Assembly: GCA_028276365.1 (NCBI GenBank)
Contig: JAPYWL010000035.1
Location: 1-13,605, forward strand
DNA from: Deltaproteobacteria bacterium
Lineage (GTDB): Bacteria; DRYD01
Length of the DNA: 13,605 nt
Direction: 5' to 3'
Numbering within the stretch: position 1 is the first letter of the stretch; every line of letters starts with the position of its first letter. The notes beneath the pieces are model-generated. The model made no database searches and was not told the DNA's origin. It saw only the letters and a list, made by a program, of their open reading frames with translations. Position numbers and translations under genes: made by a program. This document shows positions 6,502 through 13,337 of the stretch, in pieces.

Positions 6502-7695
6502 ATGGAGGTTAAAGTATTAACAAAAAGCGATATATTTAATCCTACGGAGGAACATAAGTTATTAAGACAAATGGTAAGGGAGTTTGTAATAAATGAAGTA
6601 GAACCTCAAGCTATGGAATATAATGAAAAAGAAAAATTTAATGTATCTTTATTTAGAAGATTAGGGGAGTTAGGCTTATTAGGATTAACTGTTAGAATAG
6701 AAGATGGGGGAGCAGGGATGGATACTGTTGCTTCTGTTATTGTTCATGAGGAATTAGCAGCTTCCGACCCTGGCTTTGCTTTAGCTTATTTAGCACATTC
6801 TATTCTATTTGTTAATAATTTCTATCAAAATGCATCTAATAATTTAAAAAATAAGTATTTAGCTAAGGTTATTAGTGGGGAATATATTGGTGGTATGTGT
6901 ATGACTGAGCCTGATGCAGGTACTGATGTTTTAGCTATGAAAACTAAAGCTATTAAAAAAGGAGATTACTATTATATAACTGGTAGAAAAACTTATATAA
7001 CTAACGGTGCTATTGATAATAATACCTTAGGTGATATATTCTTTGTATATGCTAAAACAGAGGATAATAAAATAAGTTCTTTCATAGTTGAAAAAGGCTT
7101 TAAGGGATTTTATTTAGGCCAAGTATTAAAACATAAATTAGGAATGAGATCATCTATAACTGCTGAATTGGTTTTTGATAACTGTGAGGTACCAGCTGAA
7201 AATTTAGTAGGTAATGAAGGAGATAGTTTAATACATATGATGAAAAATTTGGAGATAGAGAGATTAACATTAGCTGCTATTTCAGTAGGTATAGCTGGAA
7301 GAGCTTTAGAGATAATGATAAGATATTCTAATGAAAGGAAAGCTTTTAATAAATATATAAAAGACTTTGGCCAAATACAAAGATATATAGCGGATTCTTA
7401 TGCTAAGTATATGGCAGCTAAAACTTATTTATATACAACTGCTGCTAATATAGATTTAAATAAACCAGGACATAGAATAGATACAGACGCTGTTAAATTA
7501 TTTGCTTCTACTGTTGCTAAGGAAATAGCAGATAATGCTATTCAAGTTTTAGGAGGATATGGATATTTTGGAGAAGCAATAGTAGAAAGATTATGGAGAG
7601 ATTCTAAATTAATAGAAATAGGGGGAGGTACTATTGAAGCTCATCAAAAAAATATTACTAAAGACCTTACTAAATTCAATATCCCTATTAGATAA
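6502..7695 (+). CDS. acyl-CoA dehydrogenase, isovaleryl-CoA dehydrogenase type
   Basis: A 397-residue FAD flavoenzyme that oxidises an acyl-CoA to the 2-enoyl-CoA and passes electrons to ETF. Domains in order are an N-terminal helical part (about 10-130), a middle beta domain (about 131-240; MCMTEPDAGTDVLAMKT and GRKTYITNG are FAD-binding marks) and a C-terminal helical part (RYSNERKAFNK, QVLGGYGYFGE). The usual catalytic Glu of the IYEGT motif is absent: residues 372-377 read EIGGGT, as in isovaleryl-CoA dehydrogenase (EIGAGT). In that enzyme a Glu in helix G (DLERL) acts instead, and E253 in LEIERL matches it. A branched short-chain substrate, as in leucine breakdown, is therefore likely but inferred. 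The ATG at 6502 is chosen because AAAGGAG ends 8-9 bases before it. A GTG at 6493 in the same frame overlaps that ribosome site. No leucine-pathway partners are adjacent. Confidence 0.92.
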   Translation: MEVKVLTKSDIFNPTEEHKLLRQMVREFVINEVEPQAMEYNEKEKFNVSLFRRLGELGLLGLTVRIEDGGAGMDTVASVIVHEELAASDPGFALAYLAHSILFVNNFYQNASNNLKNKYLAKVISGEYIGGMCMTEPDAGTDVLAMKTKAIKKGDYYYITGRKTYITNGAIDNNTLGDIFFVYAKTEDNKISSFIVEKGFKGFYLGQVLKHKLGMRSSITAELVFDNCEVPAENLVGNEGDSLIHMMKNLEIERLTLAAISVGIAGRALEIMIRYSNERKAFNKYIKDFGQIQRYIADSYAKYMAAKTYLYTTAANIDLNKPGHRIDTDAVKLFASTVAKEIADNAIQVLGGYGYFGEAIVERLWRDSKLIEIGGGTIEAHQKNITKDLTKFNIPIR

Positions 7696-7717
7696 AAAAT
7701 TACTTGAATTTTTTATC
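7691..7717 (+). terminator. AT-rich hairpin terminator of the acyl-CoA dehydrogenase gene
   Basis: A perfect 11-bp inverted repeat (gataaaaaatt, loop acttg, aattttttatc) includes the stop codon and is followed by a T-rich run to about 7731. The stem is nearly all A-T, so it is weak in GC terms but perfect in pairing. Confidence 0.5.
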
Positions 7718-7791
7718 TTAATATATTTTTTACAAAAAATTAACTATTTTTTAATATTTTTTTATAAAAAAATAATAAGAGAAGAATTAAG

Positions 7792-8922
7792 ATGGGGGTA
7801 GATAGTATGCTTAGATTTGTATTTTTTATTATTACGTTTATTTTATTTTTTGTATTTTTAATGATGCTTACATTTTCTTTTACTATGGTAGGAGTTATCT
7901 ATAAGAAAGATGATAATTATTTCTATTCTAAATTGTATTCTAATTTACCAAAAGATAGCATTTTAGAAGTTTATAGATCATCTAATAAAGTAGGGAAAGT
8001 TAAAATAGTTAGTTTAACAGATAATGTAGCTTTGCTTACAGTTTTAGAGGGTAATATCCAAGTAGGTGACTTATTATACTATGATCTAAAAACAAATAAT
8101 GAAAATATTAATAATAATATTAATTCCAATAATTCTAATAAAGTTTCTAATAAAGTGCTTTATAATTCTAACTCTGAAAATTTACAGTATGAGAATTTAC
8201 CATATGATAAATTGAATGATGGATTAAAGTATTATTCACAAGTTTTAGCTAATAAAACAAGGGTTATAAAATTTGGCCCTAATTCTGATTCTCCTGCTAA
8301 AAGAATAATAGTAGATCCTTTCCAAATTTTTTCACTATATAATCAATATGAATCTTATAAAGCTATATCAAGTTATTCTAATATCTCACCTGTTACCTCA
8401 AGTATCTCTAATTTCTTTTTATTACAATTGATTTCTAATTTATGGAATACTTATCAAAATGTTAAGGGACCTACTTTAAATGAATCTAATACGCCTTCTT
8501 CTTATGTACAAATCGTTTATTTAGATGAGGATTTAGCTAAAGCAAGAACTATTTTACACGGTTATAAAGAAACTATTTATGATAAATCTTATTTATCTAA
8601 TTATTATAAAAATTTGGTATTATCAACTCAGCTAAACGATTTTGTTATCTTTGAAGTAACAATATTTAATGGGTTTAATCAGCCTATTAATTTATCTCCT
8701 TTTTCTTATAAAATGTATTTAATTGGTTCAAATGGATTGAGATATAAAGCTATAAAATATGATATAACTTTGGATACTAATTTAGCACCTGGTGGTACTG
8801 CTAATGGGTTTGTTTATTTTCCTAAATATGATATCCAAACAGGAGAAAATTTAACTTCTTCTAAAATAAAAATATCCTTAGAAGAAATAGGTCCTTTAAA
8901 ACAAGAAATGATATCTTTTTAA
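7792..8922 (+). CDS. membrane-anchored protein with SH3-like and DUF4352-like domains
   Basis: This 376-residue protein has one strong membrane helix at residues about 8-36, rich in Phe, so the rest is probably outside the cytoplasmic membrane. Residues about 55-99 (ILEVYRSSNKVGKVKIVSL...VLEGNIQVGDLLYYD) look like a small SH3-like beta barrel of the kind found at the C-terminus of FlgT-type and related proteins. An Asn/Ser-rich linker (about 100-130) and a middle region of unknown type follow. Residues about 283-345 (FVIFEVTIFNGFNQPINLSPFSYKMY, LAPGGTANGFVYF) fit the DUF4352 immunoglobulin-like fold seen in many exported lipoproteins. The start is uncertain: ATG 7792, or ATG 7807, which has GGGGG 8 bases before it. 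It lies 32 bp before the I9-like gene, probably in one transcript. Function is unknown. Confidence 0.75.
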   Translation: MGVDSMLRFVFFIITFILFFVFLMMLTFSFTMVGVIYKKDDNYFYSKLYSNLPKDSILEVYRSSNKVGKVKIVSLTDNVALLTVLEGNIQVGDLLYYDLKTNNENINNNINSNNSNKVSNKVLYNSNSENLQYENLPYDKLNDGLKYYSQVLANKTRVIKFGPNSDSPAKRIIVDPFQIFSLYNQYESYKAISSYSNISPVTSSISNFFLLQLISNLWNTYQNVKGPTLNESNTPSSYVQIVYLDEDLAKARTILHGYKETIYDKSYLSNYYKNLVLSTQLNDFVIFEVTIFNGFNQPINLSPFSYKMYLIGSNGLRYKAIKYDITLDTNLAPGGTANGFVYFPKYDIQTGENLTSSKIKISLEEIGPLKQEMISF

Positions 8923-8953
8923 GCTATTATTCATAAAAAAGGAGGTTATTTAA

Positions 8954-9214
8954 ATGGATAAAATTGATAAAAATTTAATGAATGAGATCCAAAATGGTAA
9001 TGAAAATACATTAAGAGTAATAGTCCAATTAAATGAAGAATTTAATGAAGAAGAGGACAAAAGAATAGTTAAGTCCTTAGGAGGAGAATTCCTATTTGAT
9101 TTACCCATAATTAATTCTTATGTAGCTAAATTATCAAAAGGTGCAATAAAAATGCTTGCTCTTAATAAACGTGTTAAACGAATTTTCTTAGATGAAAAAA
9201 TTAGTATTACCTAA
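8954..9214 (+). CDS. stand-alone inhibitor I9 / subtilisin-propeptide-like protein
   Basis: An 86-residue protein with a strong AGGAGG ribosome site directly upstream. The pattern from residue 20 (LRVIVQLNEEF... GGEFLFDLPIINSYVAKLSKGAIKMLALNKRVKRIFLDEKI) is that of the inhibitor_I9 fold: a first strand, a helix, a middle strand ending in a hydrophobic turn, ls...a...L...V..I..D. In proteases of the S8 family this domain precedes the catalytic part as a folding chaperone and inhibitor. Here no catalytic domain follows and no signal peptide is seen. It could therefore be a free cytoplasmic inhibitor of an S8 protease, or a relic. No S8 protease gene is in the window. Fold assignment is by pattern and moderately sure. 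Confidence 0.72.
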   Translation: MDKIDKNLMNEIQNGNENTLRVIVQLNEEFNEEEDKRIVKSLGGEFLFDLPIINSYVAKLSKGAIKMLALNKRVKRIFLDEKISIT

Positions 9215-9234
9215 TAAAAAAAAAGTTAAAATAT

Positions 9235-10344
9235 ATGGAAATAAATAATATTAAATCTAGTGATTATATTAATACCAATGATTTTATTATAAGTAATCCT
9301 AAAAATTATATAAAAAATAATCAAGTTTCTAATGAAATAAGTGATTTATTAGATGATAAAAAAGCTTTAGATAATAATAAAGACTTGGCTAACGATTTAT
9401 TAGTGGCTTTGAAAAATAAAAAAGATTTATTTGCTAACCCTAATGATCAAGTAATAACTAAAAATGAAATATTTAAAAAATATACTATCCAAGATTTGGA
9501 ATCTATAAGAAATAATGAAATAGCTAAAAAAGAGTTTTATAATCTATATAACTCTATTTTGTATAATAATTTTTATGATATTTATGATATTTTAAAAGAG
9601 GGAAATAGTGATTTTAAATATAGTATAAATGATGATAAAATAAGCAATTTAACTTATCGAAATGATTCTATTTCTTTTTATGCTAATATTAAATCCTTAG
9701 ATAGAATAATAGAAAAAATGAAAAGAAAAAATAAAACTAACTTATCTGAAATTACAGATATAGTAAGGGGTAGAATAGATTGTAGGGATATTAATCAAGC
9801 TTTAGAAATCTATAATAAAATAAAAAATTCCTTAAATTTAAAAAATAAAGAATTAATAGAAGAAGATAATATGATAATTAATCCAAGAACTGATTATATG
9901 GGTAGAATTCATTTATTAATAAAAGATAAAGAAACAGGTGGGATTTTTGAATTACAGATAGGAAGTAAAAACATAACTGATTTCATAGAAAAAAGTGTTG
10001 TAATTGATTATGGCACTAAAGAAAACCTTAATAACAATGGAACTATTACTTATATTCAAGATACTTTTAAATCTAATATACATGATTTATGTTATAAAGC
10101 TTTAAACAAAATATTAGATCCTAATTCTCTTTATTATAAAAAATATAACTCTATTATTCCTAAATTACAAGAACTTAAAAAAGAATATGTTGAAATTCAA
10201 AAAGAAATATTTGAAAATGAAAAAAACTCATCTTTTGAACAAAGAAAAAATGAAATAAATAAAAAAATAAATAACTATGTTCTTAAAGTTCAAGATACTT
10301 TTAGCTATGTTGATAAAAACGATATAGAATCTATTTTATCATAA
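9235..10344 (+). CDS. RelA/SpoT-like nucleotidyltransferase-fold protein, atypical
   Basis: A 369-residue protein of very low GC. Residues 1-140 are unrecognised, polar and Asn/Lys rich. Residues about 150-265 follow the (p)ppGpp synthetase layout. IKSLDRIIEKMKRK (152-165) matches the K-S-..ii.K.krK helix. SEITDIVRGRID (171-182) matches the D-i-.g.Ri strand, with D175 in the place of the metal-binding Asp. DYMGRIHLLI (220-229) stands for the GYxSxH block. GGIFELQIGSK (235-245) stands for the vEiQirT strand, with E239 as the second acidic residue. IDYGTKE may match the closing helix. The GYRS block is altered (YMGR, and no GY pair), so synthetase activity is doubtful. No hydrolase HD domain, TGS or ACT domain is present. 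The C-terminus (about 300-369) looks coiled-coil, rich in Lys and Glu. There is no ribosome site before the ATG. It may be a toxin- or effector-like member of the fold. Confidence 0.62.
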   Translation: MEINNIKSSDYINTNDFIISNPKNYIKNNQVSNEISDLLDDKKALDNNKDLANDLLVALKNKKDLFANPNDQVITKNEIFKKYTIQDLESIRNNEIAKKEFYNLYNSILYNNFYDIYDILKEGNSDFKYSINDDKISNLTYRNDSISFYANIKSLDRIIEKMKRKNKTNLSEITDIVRGRIDCRDINQALEIYNKIKNSLNLKNKELIEEDNMIINPRTDYMGRIHLLIKDKETGGIFELQIGSKNITDFIEKSVVIDYGTKENLNNNGTITYIQDTFKSNIHDLCYKALNKILDPNSLYYKKYNSIIPKLQELKKEYVEIQKEIFENEKNSSFEQRKNEINKKINNYVLKVQDTFSYVDKNDIESILS

Positions 10345-10371
10345 AAATTATTTTTATCTTAAAATATTTAG

Positions 10372-10394
10372 TTATTTCTCAATTAGAGAATTAA
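10372..10394. repeat. inverted repeat upstream of the 70-residue gene
   Basis: The arms ttatttctc and gagaattaa pair at 8 of 9 positions around the loop aatta. It sits between the RelA/SpoT-like stop and the ribosome site of the next gene, without a T run after it. It could be an operator or a 5'-leader hairpin; equally it may be chance in AT-rich DNA. Confidence 0.3.
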
Positions 10395-10425
10395 TAAAAG
10401 CAAGGATCTAAAGGGGGATTTTTTT

Positions 10426-10638
10426 ATGATGAAAATTAGAGTTACTGTTAAGGATAAAGATAATAATATAGTTTATTATGAAGATTTTTTTATTAAAGAT
10501 AGATCAGAAATTGCTAAAATATCTTCTATAGTTTCTGATAAAATTATAGAGTTAGAAAAAAGATATCCTTATCCTGATTATGAGGTTGAGCAAAACGTTA
10601 GCTTTGAAATCCCATCTAATCTTAATAAAAATGAATAA
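10426..10638 (+). CDS. small hypothetical protein
   Basis: A 70-residue acidic and basic protein (MMKIRVTVKDKDNNIVYYED...) with two predicted beta strands, then a helix (SEIAKISSIVSDKIIELEKRY), then a strand. A GGGGGA ribosome site lies 7-8 bases before the ATG. No family is recognised. It ends 6 bp before the first ATG of the decayed HD-GYP gene, so the two were probably translated together. A regulatory partner of that phosphodiesterase, or of the RelA/SpoT-like protein, is possible from position alone. Confidence 0.65.
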   Translation: MMKIRVTVKDKDNNIVYYEDFFIKDRSEIAKISSIVSDKIIELEKRYPYPDYEVEQNVSFEIPSNLNKNE

Positions 10639-10644
10639 ATAATT

Positions 10645-11624
10645 ATGAATTATAAAATAAATTATAATATAAATGAGGGTATAGATTTAATAGAGGTATT
10701 ATCTGCTTTAAGTCATGCATTAGATATAACAGAGGGTCAAAAAAGAGGACATTCTTTTAGAACTGCTTTTTTAGCTATTGAATTGGGTAAAAAACTTAAT
10801 TTAAATCAAAATGAGATTTTTGATTTATATTGTGCTAGTTTGTTAAAGGATTCTGGATGTTCTTCTAATGCATCTAGAGTTTATAAAACTTTTGATGCTG
10901 ATGATTTAACAAGTAAATATAATGTTAAATTTATTGATTGGTCTAATTTTTATGTTAATATAGGATTCTCTTATATATTCATATAACATCGTGAATACAT
11001 CCTTTGTTATAATATAGCAAATGCCATAAAGTTTTTAAGTGAGTATTGGGGTGGTAATGGTTTTCAAATATGTGCTTCTAATTTTGGTTTATCTGCTGCT
11101 TTTGATATTATTAACAAAAGAAAAGCTAAATGGTTTGATCCTTTTTTAGTTGATCTGTTTAACTCACTTAATTATAGATACTAAAACATCTTTTACTTAT
11201 AATCATTGAAAAAGGGTAGCAGATTATTGTGCTTTAATATTACAGATAAGTTAGGAATAAGCAATAAGATACTGGAAAAACCGGGGAAATTAGATGATTC
11301 TGAATTTGAAATGATTAAGCTTCATCCTAAAGATAGTTATGAAATTTTAAAAAACATAAAAGTTTTTGATTATTTAGCTATTGTAGCTGGTGCTCATCAT
11401 AAGATGTTGGATGGTAAAGGATATTATTAAGCATTGGCAGGAGATGAACTAAATGAGGATATGAGGATATTAGGATATTAGCAGTTGCTGATGTTTTTGA
11501 TGCTTTAAGAAGCGAAAGACCTTATAGACCTGCTCTTGAATTGGATAAAGTTTTTAATATTATGGAAAACGATAAAGGATTAGATCAAAATTTTGTCTCC
11601 ATCCTTAAATCAATATTCCTTTAA
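10645..11624 (+). pseudogene. decayed tandem HD / HD-GYP phosphodiesterase gene
   Basis: Joined by eye, the pieces recover a protein with an N-terminal HD-like domain and a C-terminal HD-GYP domain, a type that degrades cyclic dinucleotides. The order is: GQKRGHSFRTAFLAIELG and LLKDSGCSSNA (10735-10880); a TAA at 10984; in the same frame EYWGGNG and KAKWFDPFLVD (11040-11157); a one-base frame change near 11176; DTKTSFTYNH then a TGA at 11207 then KRVADYCALI; a return to the first frame with GISNKILEKPGKLDD and GAHHKMLDGKGYY, then a TAA at 11428; AGDELNEDMRI; an 8-bp duplication that breaks the frame; and AVADVFDALRSERPYRP to a stop at 11622-11624. The second HD catalytic pair is gone: ILQIS stands where ILHDIGKLGIS is expected. 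Internal stretches are also missing compared with intact relatives. Three or more stops plus frame changes make a working product very unlikely. Confidence 0.88.
11465..11480 (+). repeat. 8-bp tandem duplication inside the HD-GYP pseudogene
   Basis: The bases ggatatta occur twice back to back (11465-11472 and 11473-11480). Removing one copy restores the conserved reading EDMRILAVADVFDAL, so this duplication is one of the disabling changes. A further near-copy (gaggatat) lies just upstream, suggesting replication slippage. Confidence 0.85.
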
Positions 11625-11740
11625 ATTACAAAAATAAAAAATATGAAAATCTTTTAAAGGTTTTATTTAAAAAAATTGGAATAAATAAGTATAAATGATT
11701 TTAAGGTAATAAAAAAAATAGTAAATTCAGGAGGTAAAGA

Positions 11741-12823
11741 ATGAAAATAATATTAAAAATTAAGCACTTATTATCTATGTTATTTATCTTTCTTATGTTT
11801 TCTTTTATTTTTTTGAATGTATTATTAAGTAAGAATCAGGATTTTATATGGATAAATACTAAAATGAAAGGGTTAGATCAATTTTATATATATCCCTTTA
11901 TTAATTTTGTATCAAATGATTCTTCAGTAGTAAGTGGATACATAGTATATAAAAGTAACCTATATTTTGCTTTTATTAATGAAAATAGTCAAATAAAACA
12001 ATTGGAAAGTATAGGGGGATTAGAAAGTTGTATTTTAGATACTTCAGATAATGGGGTATATGTGGGTTGGGTAACTAATGAAGAAGGTTTATTTATTCCT
12101 ACTTACTGGACTAAGGAAGGTAAAATAAATATAATATCAAAAAATGAGGGAAAAGCTAATGTAATATCTCCCGATGGAAAATATATAGCTGGCTTTATTA
12201 AAAATTCAAATAATGATAATTCTTATAAAAATTTTATATATGATATAAATTCTAAGAAGCTAACTATATTAGATGACTTATTTTTTGCTAATTACAATAA
12301 TTTTATATTTACTGATGTAAATAGTTCATATAATATGGTTGGATATATGTATAATGAATCTTCTACTTTACCGTTTATGTATATAAATAAAAAATTGAGA
12401 ATACCCGAAGAGGCTATAAAAGAAGGAGAATTTAGAGGGATATCTGATAATAATGAAATAGTAGGATACATTGTTAATAAAGATAATCTTCAAAATGCAA
12501 TTATATATAAAAATTCTAAAATAAACTATATATTTAGTCAAGATATAGGATCAGGAGCTAACTTTATATCAAAAGATGGTAAAGTTATAGGTGGGTATTT
12601 TTTTGATAAAAATGATAACAATTATCAAAAACCTTTTCTGTATATTAATAATAAGATCATAGATTTGGAAAAAGAATATAAAAACTATCTAAAAGAAGGT
12701 TCTTATTTGATAGATTTATATAATGTATCTAGTAATAATATTTATGTTATCGGTGTAGGATATAATTCGGAAAAACAAATTCAACAACCATTTGTTGTCA
12801 ATATTTCCAATTTAATTAAATAA
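11741..12823 (+). CDS. exported HAF-type repeat protein
   Basis: A 360-residue protein with a basic start and a hydrophobic stretch at about 9-30, a signal peptide or anchor. The rest is a series of similar units spaced about 41-53 residues apart: LDTSDNGVYVGWV (99-111), VISPDGKYIAGF (141-152), VNSSYNMVGYMY (193-204), GISDNNEIVGYI (233-244), FISKDGKVIGGYF (275-287) and NVSSNNIYVIGVGY (328-341). Between them are units with PF.YINNK or FIYDINSK. The S-.-G-.-.-v-G pattern followed by 'af-y-.-g' is that of HAF-repeat proteins, probably a beta-propeller outside the cell. An AGGAGGT ribosome site is well placed. It follows the HD-GYP pseudogene by 116 bp. Ligand and role are unknown. Confidence 0.78.
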   Translation: MKIILKIKHLLSMLFIFLMFSFIFLNVLLSKNQDFIWINTKMKGLDQFYIYPFINFVSNDSSVVSGYIVYKSNLYFAFINENSQIKQLESIGGLESCILDTSDNGVYVGWVTNEEGLFIPTYWTKEGKINIISKNEGKANVISPDGKYIAGFIKNSNNDNSYKNFIYDINSKKLTILDDLFFANYNNFIFTDVNSSYNMVGYMYNESSTLPFMYINKKLRIPEEAIKEGEFRGISDNNEIVGYIVNKDNLQNAIIYKNSKINYIFSQDIGSGANFISKDGKVIGGYFFDKNDNNYQKPFLYINNKIIDLEKEYKNYLKEGSYLIDLYNVSSNNIYVIGVGYNSEKQIQQPFVVNISNLIK

Positions 12824-12858
12824 ATTAGTTGCATTTTTTTATAAAGAAGGAATAAAAA

Positions 12859-13041
12859 GTATCAAAAAATTACCAAAATATAGATTTCTCAAAAGATATA
12901 TTAAAAGAAAAAGACTATAAAAGAAGAGTAATTTTAGAATTAGAAAAAAACTATATTAACAATGAATTAGAATTTAAAAAAGAATTAGAAGAATTAGAAA
13001 ATTTAAAAAGAGGAAAAAAAGTGTATAAAAAACGTATATAA
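12859..13041 (+). pseudogene. start-less 60-codon reading frame, possible gene remnant
   Basis: The frame is open after a TAA at 12853 and ends with TAA at 13039. It reads as a charged helical peptide (DFSKDILKEKDYKRRVILELEK, then KKELEELENLKRGKK) but has no ATG, GTG or TTG at its beginning. It may be the C-terminal end of a lost gene. AT-rich DNA can also give this by chance. Confidence 0.3.
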
Positions 13042-13116
13042 AGTGAATAAAGAATATATATATAAAATTAAGTTTAATATAAAAGTAAAGATAACTAATA
13101 AAAATGAGGTGAAAAA

Positions 13117-13140
13117 ATGAGAAAAATGATGATATGGTGA
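13117..13140 (+). CDS. possible 7-codon leader peptide
   Basis: ATG with a well-spaced GAGGTG ribosome site (13106-13111), coding MRKMMIW and then TGA, 48 bases before a strong terminator. It may be a leader peptide or the broken start of a lost gene. Nothing else supports translation. Confidence 0.25.
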   Translation: MRKMMIW

Positions 13141-13188
13141 TATGGAAGTATAAGTAGGAAGTAGATTAAATAAAAGAAAGTGAAAGGT

Positions 13189-13228
13189 AAGGGGTAGTAT
13201 TTAAACTATCCCTTTTTATTTTTTATTA
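13189..13228 (+). terminator. Rho-independent terminator
   Basis: The stem aaggggtag / ctatccctt has 9 pairs, one of them G-U, around the loop tatttaaa, and is followed by a long T-rich tract. It is the strongest hairpin in the window. It closes whatever is transcribed from the HAF-type gene side, before the AAA-ATPase_like gene. Confidence 0.8.
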
Positions 13229-13278
13229 TTTTTTGTAAATATTAAAGTCTTTAGAAATAGGAAAGTAAAAATAAAAAA

Positions 13279-13284
13279 TATAAT
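13279..13284 (+). promoter_or_regulatory. possible -10 box for the AAA-ATPase_like gene
   Basis: A TATAAT lies after the terminator and 53 bases before the start codon. No -35 box stands at a proper distance. A promoter is expected here because the terminator isolates the next gene, but this exact site is a weak call. Confidence 0.3.
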
Positions 13285-13337
13285 ACTAAATTAAGAAACT
13301 TATTGCTAAATTTAAATAAAATAGAGGTGTAAAAGGG

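Larger units (their letters stand above)
12824..13337. other. gene-poor interval with remnants and one terminator
   Basis: About 510 bases without a convincing gene. They hold a 60-codon frame without a start codon (12859-13041), a ribosome site with a 7-codon reading frame (13117-13140), a strong hairpin terminator (13189-13228) and an AT-rich leader before the AAA-ATPase_like gene. I see no RNA gene or insertion-sequence ends in it. Confidence 0.6.

Noticed and set aside
10341-10357. Short hairpin ataaaaa-tta-tttttat as a terminator of the RelA/SpoT-like gene
   Set aside because: The stem is purely A-T and lacks a following T run; such repeats are expected by chance at this composition.
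10645-10986. A separate intact HD-domain gene of 113 codons
   Set aside because: Its tail after the conserved FIDWSN is unlike the family, and the next conserved blocks continue beyond the TAA in the same frame, so it is the first piece of the pseudogene.
11206-11430. A separate 74-codon gene beginning with TTG
   Set aside because: No ribosome site; it starts in the middle of the HD-GYP domain and ends at a premature TAA within the GYP region.
13117-13164. Reading TGA as Trp to extend the 7-codon frame
   Set aside because: The extension gains only eight codons before a TAG, and nothing else in the window suggests a changed code.
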